Below are positions 22,903 to 26,195 of a stretch of DNA of 26,195 nucleotides, piece after piece. Positions within the stretch are counted from its first letter, which is position 1. Each line of letters opens with the position of its first letter. The notes under the pieces are model-generated. The model was not told where the DNA came from, made no database searches, and saw nothing but the letters and a program-made list of their open reading frames with translations. A program made the translations under genes and the position numbers. The stretch covers positions 1-26,195 of the IMG/VR virus record IMGVR_UViG_3300033273_000026. One strand, written 5' to 3'. The DNA comes from a virus.

Positions 22903-23853
22903 TCATCTTATTCGCATCTTGTTTGTCAGGTGTTTTATATGCTCCTCTGCTGTCTTGTGATCCTTCTTCTTGTTCTGCTTACGTGCAATGAAATACTGCA
23001 ATGATACTGGGTGCTGCTTGTTATTCTTTACCAGCCAATCCAATACATACCCGGCGTCTCTACCGAATGACTCGACGGTATACCCAAGACCAAAGAGTTG
23101 TTTGGCTAGATCCATCTGCCTCAGATCATACACCCAACCCTTTCCATATCTTTTCATAATCTCCGCGCTGAATTGCTCGCATAATCTTTTACAATCAATA
23201 TCCTTAATCTCTTTATCTATAGTTCTATGTAAGTCTTTATGAACAAGCTGTGGCTTGTGGGTTTGCACAAGCTGGGGCTTGTACTTGTGGTCATCATCTA
23301 CAAGCTGGGGCTTGTACTTGTTAGAGTTATCCACAGGTTTAGTCGACTTATCCACAGGCTTTGTTGACCGTTTCTTTTGACCTTTTGGCCCGGCTGTAGC
23401 GAGTTCTATTGTCTTCTTAGCTTCTTCTGCTTGTTGTTCTGGAGTAGCTGCGTCTGACGGTATTGTAGCGAGTGCTTCTTCTAGTGATACTCTGGGGTCG
23501 TAGATAACTCTCCAAGCGGCTCCTTTACGTCCGTAGGCTCTGACTGGGGCTTCTTTGCGTATCTTTTCGATGTAGCCCCATTGGACGAGCTTACGCATAT
23601 GCTGAGAGATAGCTTGCTGTGTACAGTTCATACGACGGGCGAGTGTGCTTTGGTTAACCCAGAATATGGCAGTGTGGTAGTTAACGTGACCACAGCAATG
23701 AGCGAGTACGACGAGTGTCATGGGGTATTGGTAGAAGCGTTCGTCTACGATAGCTCTGCCCGGTAGTGCGGAGTATGCGCCGGGTGATTGGTTTTCGCCG
23801 TGACCGTCTGGTGCGTCTCTGACCGGGTCTGGTGTGAGCTCTGACTTTAGCAC
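22903..23853 (-). CDS. Winged-helix replication initiator (lambda O-like layout)
   Basis: A 316-residue protein starting with GTG at 23853; the start overlaps the upstream stop by 7 bases. The N-terminal part (PGRAIVDERFYQYPMTLVVLAH..., then WVNQSTLARRMNCTQQAISQHMRKLVQWGYIEKI at about residues 65-98) is a winged helix-turn-helix of the kind found in phage replication initiators. ATG at residue 45 would cut this domain, so the GTG start is favoured. Residues 160-205 are a polar linker with tandem STKPVD(K/N) and three KPQLV repeats; the DNA here holds origin-like sites. The C-terminal part (about 208-316) is helical and would contact a helicase or loader. Neighbouring SSB-like and DnaA-type genes support a replication role. 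Binding to the palindromes is inference. Confidence 0.75.
   Translation of the reverse strand: MLKSELTPDPVRDAPDGHGENQSPGAYSALPGRAIVDERFYQYPMTLVVLAHCCGHVNYHTAIFWVNQSTLARRMNCTQQAISQHMRKLVQWGYIEKIRKEAPVRAYGRKGAAWRVIYDPRVSLEEALATIPSDAATPEQQAEEAKKTIELATAGPKGQKKRSTKPVDKSTKPVDNSNKYKPQLVDDDHKYKPQLVQTHKPQLVHKDLHRTIDKEIKDIDCKRLCEQFSAEIMKRYGKGWVYDLRQMDLAKQLFGLGYTVESFGRDAGYVLDWLVKNNKQHPVSLQYFIARKQNKKKDHKTAEEHIKHLTNKMRIR
23243..23258. repeat. Origin iteron 1: ACAAGC-TGTG-GCTTGT
   Basis: Perfect 6-bp inverted repeat with 4-base spacer, encoding part of a KPQLV repeat. It borders the AT-rich tract. Its centre is 24 bases from that of the next copy. Confidence 0.7.
23267..23282. repeat. Origin iteron 2: ACAAGC-TGGG-GCTTGT
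   Basis: Perfect 6-bp inverted repeat, spacer TGGG. Centre-to-centre distances are 24 and 33 bases to its neighbours. Confidence 0.7.
23299..23316. repeat. Origin iteron 3: TACAAGC-TGGG-GCTTGTA
   Basis: Perfect 7-bp inverted repeat, the longest of the three, with the same arms as the capsid-promoter copy at 15540-15557. Confidence 0.72.
23327..23335 (+). promoter_or_regulatory. DnaA box TTATCCACA (1)
   Basis: Exact match to the high-affinity E. coli DnaA box TTATCCACA. It lies in the first unit of a 21-bp tandem repeat that encodes STKPVD(K/N). Confidence 0.65.
23348..23356 (+). promoter_or_regulatory. DnaA box TTATCCACA (2)
   Basis: Second exact DnaA box, 21 bases (two helical turns) from the first and in the same orientation, so two DnaA-type domains would bind the same face of the DNA. 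Confidence 0.65.
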
Positions 23854-24095
23854 TTATCTTTATTCTCTAGGATTGATTTAAACCTGAAAGCTACCCGGCG
23901 TAGTTCCTTTTCCATTTCGGGCTCTATCATGCCTGAGAACAGAGGACGTCTATCTTTAGCTTGTTCTGCATCACCCGCAATGAGTGCGAAGGTTGCGTTT
24001 ACTGGACACATTTCAAACGTGATATGCCCGACGGTTATACTTTCCCGTGGTGCGTTTGGGTGACGTCGTTTGGACTTGAGGCTATGCTTACTCAT
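23847..24095 (-). CDS. Small hypothetical basic protein (82 residues)
   Basis: The N-terminus is basic (MSKHSLKSKRRHPNAPR), followed by a beta-like part (ESITVGHITFEMCPVNATFALIAGD) and a C-terminal helix (EPEMEKELRRVAFRFKSILEN). No family is recognised. It overlaps the DnaJ-type zinc gene upstream by 8 bases and the GTG start of the initiator downstream by 7 bases, so its translation is coupled to both. It may be a regulator of the early operon, but nothing in the sequence shows this directly. Confidence 0.65.
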   Translation of the reverse strand: MSKHSLKSKRRHPNAPRESITVGHITFEMCPVNATFALIAGDAEQAKDRRPLFSGMIEPEMEKELRRVAFRFKSILENKDKC

Positions 24096-24270
24096 TGTCT
24101 AGCTCCCCGGAGCCGCTGCACTCTTCACATTCAACTACGACTTCATCTAGGAACCCGCCGTGCTGGTAGTCCACGACTGCTACTTCTGTGTAGTATTGAC
24201 CTTCACCGTCGCAGTGAGGGCAAGTAAAGGTTTTACTAAAGGTTTGTTGTAAAGGTTTATCGGTCACCAT
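24088..24270 (-). CDS. DnaJ-type zinc-finger mini-protein
   Basis: A 60-residue protein with two CxxCxGxG motifs: CPHCDGEG (residues 17-24) and CEECSGSG (48-55), the pattern of the DnaJ cysteine-rich domain. Four cysteines can bind one zinc ion, half of the eight-cysteine domain of DnaJ. There is no J domain, so a chaperone role is unlikely; similar small phage proteins are usually left without function. Its start codon lies in the third palindrome of the operator array, suggesting that it is tightly regulated, possibly by its own product or by the nearby regulators. AGGGGG is 7 bases before the ATG. Confidence 0.7.
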   Translation of the reverse strand: MVTDKPLQQTFSKTFTCPHCDGEGQYYTEVAVVDYQHGGFLDEVVVECEECSGSGELDNE

Positions 24271-24319
24271 GACTATACCCCCTAGTCACAGTGACTACCC
24301 CCCTATGGTCACAGTGACC
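24262..24319. promoter_or_regulatory. Three-palindrome operator-like array GGTCAC-A-GTGACC
   Basis: GGTCACAGTGACC (24307-24319) and TAGTCACAGTGACTA (24283-24297) are perfect palindromes, and GGTCACCATGACT (24262-24274) is an imperfect third. Centres at 24268, 24290 and 24313 are 22 and 23 bases apart, about two helical turns, with C-rich TACCCCC spacers between them, so the whole is also a 22-23 bp direct repeat. It fills the gap between the nuclease gene and the zinc mini-protein gene and reaches into the latter's start codon. It looks like cooperative sites for a repressor, or iterons. Confidence 0.72.
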
Positions 24320-24330
24320 GACCGTCTTGT

Positions 24331-24780
24331 TCATGTTGATATCCTCTGAAAGTCTTTGATAGGGATCAGTGCGACGGGTTCTATGTCGGCTGGATCTTTA
24401 CGGTCTTTGCGACCACCTATCTTGATGGATGGTTTACAATCGTGCAGTGAGGTAAAGCCCACGGCGTCGGCCCACTTGACGATCAGCAATACGGGTAGGT
24501 GCAGTGCTTGGTTAAGCTGCTTGGCTTTGAATACTTTGGTAAAGCTAATCATGTAGGTGGGGTACTTGTTCATTTCGTTCTTGCGTGTTTTCATTTCGAT
24601 AAACGCCATGACGTCGTCGTTACGGATAGCGGCGTAGTCGAACGCTGACTTGTCTCGAAGCTTGGACATGGTGCATTTCCATTTCTGGGTCACGAGTTGG
24701 GCTAATTGGCCTTCGTTGTCCCGGTCCAGTGGTCGTTCATACACTGGTCTATAGGTCTGGAAATTGTACATTGAAGACAT
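24331..24780 (-). CDS. PD-(D/E)XK-type nuclease-like protein
   Basis: A 149-residue protein with the pattern E23 (DNEGQLAQLV helix), D48 (SAFDYAAIRNDD), then E62-x-K64 (MAFIEMKTR). This spacing is the catalytic D...E-x-K core of restriction-endonuclease-like nucleases. After it follow a helix (TKVFKAKQLNQALHL) and a strand (PVLLIVKWADAVGF) expected for this fold. It could be a Holliday-junction or other DNA-processing nuclease for replication or recombination. The gene lies 2 bases behind the zinc ribbon gene and is followed by the operator array. Substrate is unknown. Confidence 0.7.
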   Translation of the reverse strand: MSSMYNFQTYRPVYERPLDRDNEGQLAQLVTQKWKCTMSKLRDKSAFDYAAIRNDDVMAFIEMKTRKNEMNKYPTYMISFTKVFKAKQLNQALHLPVLLIVKWADAVGFTSLHDCKPSIKIGGRKDRKDPADIEPVALIPIKDFQRIST

Positions 24781-24782
24781 GA

Positions 24783-24974
24783 CTATTTATATTTCCGTGT
24801 GCTTTTTCTGGGTTCAAAGTTGATCGTTTCGTCTGCGGGTTTGATCCGTATGACTTCCGACGTTTGGAAGCTTGTTTTGCAAGCCGGGCAAGAGTAGAGC
24901 CGTAGCACATTATTGTAGCGTCTGGACTTGTTTAACACGACGGTATTCCTTCCGCTACACTCAGGACAGTTCAC
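24783..24974 (-). CDS. Zinc-ribbon regulator-like protein (NrdR/Ogr-like)
   Basis: A 63-residue protein starting with GTG at 24974. Two knuckles, CPEC (residues 3-6) and CPAC (29-32), enclose a basic beta strand (VVLNKSRRYNNVLRLYS), like the zinc ribbon of NrdR and the small Ogr/Delta-type phage activators. The C-terminus is basic (RKSTRKYK) and could help DNA binding. No ATP-cone follows, so it is not a full NrdR. The start overlaps the end of the DnaA domain IV gene by 14 bases, so their translation is coupled. A role as an early or late transcription switch is possible but not shown. Confidence 0.68.
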   Translation of the reverse strand: MNCPECSGRNTVVLNKSRRYNNVLRLYSCPACKTSFQTSEVIRIKPADETINFEPRKSTRKYK

Positions 24975-25353
24975 GGCGTAGCTCCCGATAGACTAGGTCT
25001 ACGTACTGGTCTTGCTCACGTAGTTTGTTGATCTGTTTGATACCGTGGAGTAGGGTGGTGTGATCCCTTTTCATGACCTTACCGATTTGTGTCAGTGTAC
25101 AGCCTGTGAGTTCGTAGCTCAGAAGGTAGGCTAGTTGTCGCCACGGCATGATAATCTTATCGCGCTTGGGGCCAATGAGTACGTCTATTTCTATTTCACT
25201 ACGGCGTGCGATGGCAGCGAGAACTTTTTTGACTGATACGCTCGCGGTGAAACTTCTAATATCTTTGTACCGAGGTGTATCGCTTCCACCATTTTCTTCT
25301 TCAGTCTGTACACTGGTGTTTTGAAGCCCTTCACATCCTCTATTATGGTGCAT
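24961..25353 (-). CDS. DnaA domain IV (Bac_DnaA_C) protein; possibly the frameshifted end of the DUF1064 gene
   Basis: The last 87 residues match the DnaA DNA-binding domain: VLAAIARRSEIEID, basic loop GPKRDKIIMPWRQLAYLLSYELTG, helix TLTQIGKVM and the signature KRDHTTLLHG, which corresponds to (G)GRDHTTVLHA in DnaA. There is no AAA+ domain. The only usable in-frame ATG (25353; an earlier one lies at 25419) sits deep in the nuclease gene without a well-spaced ribosome site and would add about 43 odd residues. No ATG, GTG or TTG occurs in frame between 25353 and the domain. The domain is in the -1 frame of DUF1064 behind an A AAA AAG site, which would give a 207-residue fusion. It is expected to bind DnaA boxes, such as the two near the phage origin. 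Confidence 0.8.
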   Translation of the reverse strand: MHHNRGCEGLQNTSVQTEEENGGSDTPRYKDIRSFTASVSVKKVLAAIARRSEIEIDVLIGPKRDKIIMPWRQLAYLLSYELTGCTLTQIGKVMKRDHTTLLHGIKQINKLREQDQYVDLVYRELRRELS

Positions 25354-25583
25354 CCTTGCTGACCCTGTAGACCAGTCGTGTTTAAATCTATGTACTGAAA
25401 ATCCGCTATGTACTTGCATATGAGTCTCCCGTTTATCTCGCAGCGAAAAGCTGGCTGCATCCTCAAGTCTTTTATTTCCCCGGCCTCGAGCCGTGGTTTT
25501 AGTGTGTGGTAGTAGTGCTTTGCTTCGGACATACTGTCGAAAGTGTATCCATCTAGCTCTACCTTCTTGGCTTTGTACTTCAC
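25191..25583 (-). CDS. DUF1064 PD-(D/E)XK nuclease-like protein
   Basis: A 130-residue protein starting with GTG at 25583, overlapping the upstream stop as GTGA. MKYKAKKVELDGYTFDSMSEAKHYYHTL, LEAGEIKDLRMQPAF, ICKYIADFQYID and IIEDVKGFKTPVYRLKKKM (residues 1-98) are the ordered motifs of DUF1064. E20, D61 and E82/K85 fit the PD-(D/E)XK active site. DUF1064 proteins are small phage endonuclease-like proteins of unknown target. The family domain ends at about residue 112; the last residues (SPRAYQSKK, then FSLPSHAVVK) follow the A AAA AAG site at codons 118-120. Normal termination gives this product; a -1 shift would replace the last 10 residues by DnaA domain IV. Confidence 0.85.
   Translation of the reverse strand: MKYKAKKVELDGYTFDSMSEAKHYYHTLKPRLEAGEIKDLRMQPAFRCEINGRLICKYIADFQYIDLNTTGLQGQQGCTIIEDVKGFKTPVYRLKKKMVEAIHLGTKILEVSPRAYQSKKFSLPSHAVVK
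25224..25230 (-). other. Candidate -1 ribosomal frameshift site A AAA AAG
   Basis: Six A and a G on the minus strand, read in the DUF1064 frame as TCA AAA AAG. This is the canonical X XXY YYZ heptamer used in E. coli dnaX. A -1 slip leads directly into the DnaA domain IV frame (GTT CTC GCT...). The zero frame stops 10 sense codons later at 25191. I do not see a strong downstream stem-loop or a clear upstream Shine-Dalgarno-like stimulator (only a weak GCGAG about 11 bases before). Confidence 0.55.
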
Positions 25584-25762
25584 GCAACTTGCCCCGCTGC
25601 GCGACGAACAAGCTTTAGTTCTTGCTCAACTTCTATGTTTAACTCTTTACAAATAAGGTCTTGTAAATAAAGGTTTACAGACTTTCCTTCATCCAAAGCT
25701 TTAAGATTTACAGCTTCTTTTATGCGTGGATTAAGCCTTAAATATATAACTTCTGTCTTCAT
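25580..25762 (-). CDS. Ribbon-helix-helix DNA-binding protein
   Basis: A 60-residue protein: strand TEVIYLRLNP (residues 3-12), helix RIKEAVNLKALDEG, the turn KSVN and helix LYLQDLICKELN. This is the strand-helix-helix of Arc/MetJ-type (RHH) repressors, also seen in HicB- and Arc-like phage proteins. It is the first leftward gene after the divergent promoter region, the typical place for an autoregulating repressor. It could bind the TTGCACA inverted repeat or the other repeated sites. It overlaps the nuclease start as GTGA, so it is expressed together with it. Confidence 0.72.
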   Translation of the reverse strand: MKTEVIYLRLNPRIKEAVNLKALDEGKSVNLYLQDLICKELNIEVEQELKLVRRAAGQVA

Positions 25763-25869
25763 AAAATTTACCTGTGCAAAAAAAAGTTACGTCTGGGTCT
25801 TGCACAAATGCTATCATGACGCTATCTATAGTAAAGAGGAATGAAATAGGAACGTTTTAGGAGTGAATT
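25763..25869. promoter_or_regulatory. Divergent promoter region with TTGCACA inverted repeat
   Basis: The only head-to-head gene junction in the window. TGTGCAA (25773-25779) and TTGCACA (25800-25806) are 7-bp inverted arms with centres 27 bases apart. Rightward, TTGCAC (25800-25805), 17 bases and TATCTA (25823-25828) could form a promoter. TTGCACAAATGCTA also resembles the motif TTGTACAAATACTA at 22865 with two differences. GCTATC is repeated directly 11 bases apart (25810, 25821). A leftward promoter was not clear. Confidence 0.5.
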
Positions 25870-26058
25870 ATGAAAATCCGAATTGACCATACATTTGAGT
25901 TAAGTGATTGGGAGGTTAAAGCTATGAAGTCTTACTTCAGTGAGTTTGATGATGGCTCAGAAACTTTTCGTGAGTTTATCAAATCCTACGTCATATCAGG
26001 GGGTATGGGAATACTTCAGGATAAAACTATGGAATACAGATTTGAGGAAAACCAATGA
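25870..26058 (+). CDS. Small hypothetical acidic protein before the recombinase
   Basis: A 62-residue protein: MKIRIDHTFELSDWEVKAMK, then a helix with SETFREFIKSYVISGGMGIL. No domain can be named with certainty. AGGAG lies 6 bases before the ATG, and its stop overlaps the recombinase start as ATGA, so the two are cotranslated. This suggests that it could assist the recombinase (for example as a direction factor), but it has no obvious excisionase-type wing. Confidence 0.65.
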   Translation: MKIRIDHTFELSDWEVKAMKSYFSEFDDGSETFREFIKSYVISGGMGILQDKTMEYRFEENQ

Positions 26059-26195
26059 CACTTTACCAAACCAGACCTGACCACGGTACGCCGCACACAG
26101 GCAACTATGCTGCTTACGTGCGGGTCAGTACTGATGATCAGGATGTAAAGAACCAAGAGTCGGCTATCAAAGCCTACCTCAATGGCGGTGACCAT
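26055..26195 (+). CDS. Serine recombinase, N-terminal part (cut by the window edge)
   Basis: 47 residues are visible: MTLYQTRPDHGTPHTGN, then YAAYVRVSTDDQDVKNQ. The YVRVSTxxQxxxxQ motif is the start of the resolvase/invertase catalytic domain, with S25 as nucleophile and R23 as a likely active-site arginine. The rest lies outside the window, so it cannot be told whether this is a large serine integrase, a DNA invertase or a resolvase. It points to a temperate phage or a switching system. No att site or invertible segment could be recognised here. Confidence 0.88.
   Translation, partial: MTLYQTRPDHGTPHTGNYAAYVRVSTDDQDVKNQESAIKAYLNGGDH

Larger units (their letters stand above)
23186..23356. 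other. Predicted replication origin inside the initiator gene
   Basis: In initiator-gene order, two perfect DnaA boxes (23356-23327) are followed by three spaced palindromes (23316-23243) and a tract of about 63 bases (23186-23248) with about 24% GC by hand count. The lambda origin has the same arrangement: iterons in the linker-coding part of gene O followed by an AT-rich unwinding region. The DnaA boxes are an addition that resembles plasmid origins. Function is inferred from layout only. Confidence 0.6.

Noticed and set aside
23243-23316. CRISPR-like look of the palindromic repeats in the initiator gene
   Set aside because: Copies are 16-18 bp, spacers are 8-16 bases and in-frame with the KPQLV coding repeat; there are no cas genes.
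24860-24900. GCTTG-TTTTG-CAAGC inverted repeat in the zinc-ribbon gene
   Set aside because: Short arms, arm order reversed relative to the origin palindrome, inside coding DNA for the second cysteine knuckle; probably chance.
25354-25611. Long open frame upstream of DnaA domain IV (216-residue reading from 25611)
   Set aside because: It runs antiphase through the well-supported DUF1064 gene, its product has no family-like features before domain IV, and DUF1064 fits the overlapping frame completely.

Overview
This window is a long, almost gap-free stretch of a tailed-phage (short-tailed, podovirus-type) genome or prophage. Nearly every gene reads leftward on the minus strand, from about 25762 down to position 1. 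Only a small cassette at the right edge (25870 to the end) reads the other way. Gene content (DUF6447, DUF6321, a Bbp19-like protein, T7-like gp14/gp11/tail-fibre proteins, an Mtd-type fibre N-terminus) resembles phages of marine or aquatic Proteobacteria, probably Alphaproteobacteria. The host guess is inference. No tRNA, rRNA, IS element or CRISPR array was seen.

Reading in transcription order (right to left). A divergent promoter region (25763-25869) separates a rightward cassette (small unknown protein, then a serine recombinase cut by the window edge) from the leftward early genes. These are a ribbon-helix-helix protein, a DUF1064 PD-(D/E)XK nuclease, a DnaA domain IV module, a zinc ribbon, a second PD-(D/E)XK nuclease, a DnaJ-type zinc mini-protein behind a three-palindrome operator-like array, a small unknown protein, a winged-helix replication initiator, and a small protein with an SSB-type acidic tail. 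The packaging and head genes follow: small terminase, an unknown interposed gene, large terminase, GNAT-like protein, three small proteins, portal, Bbp19-like, scaffold, major capsid and decoration protein. Then come the tail and ejection genes: gp11-like adaptor, nozzle, gp14-like, three large internal virion proteins, and two tail fibres. Two small proteins and the start of a holin-like gene end the window.

The most interesting part is the replication/DnaA region. The initiator gene carries, in the linker between its two domains, three 16-18 bp palindromes next to a 24% GC tract. This is the layout of the lambda origin inside gene O. Beside them lie two perfect DnaA boxes (TTATCCACA) in a tandem 21-bp repeat. 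The same phage encodes a DnaA domain IV, which is the part of DnaA that binds such boxes. That domain has no start codon near its own beginning. It lies exactly in the -1 frame of the upstream nuclease, behind a correctly phased A AAA AAG slippery heptamer, so a nuclease-DnaA(IV) fusion made by programmed frameshifting is predicted.

A fourth copy of the origin palindrome sits at the predicted transcription start of the capsid operon. It lies between a promoter-like motif repeated elsewhere in intergenic DNA and a compact RNA three-way junction in the capsid 5' leader. Together these suggest that initiator binding could link replication to capsid expression. Everything here is from reading the sequence; no searches or folding programs were run.
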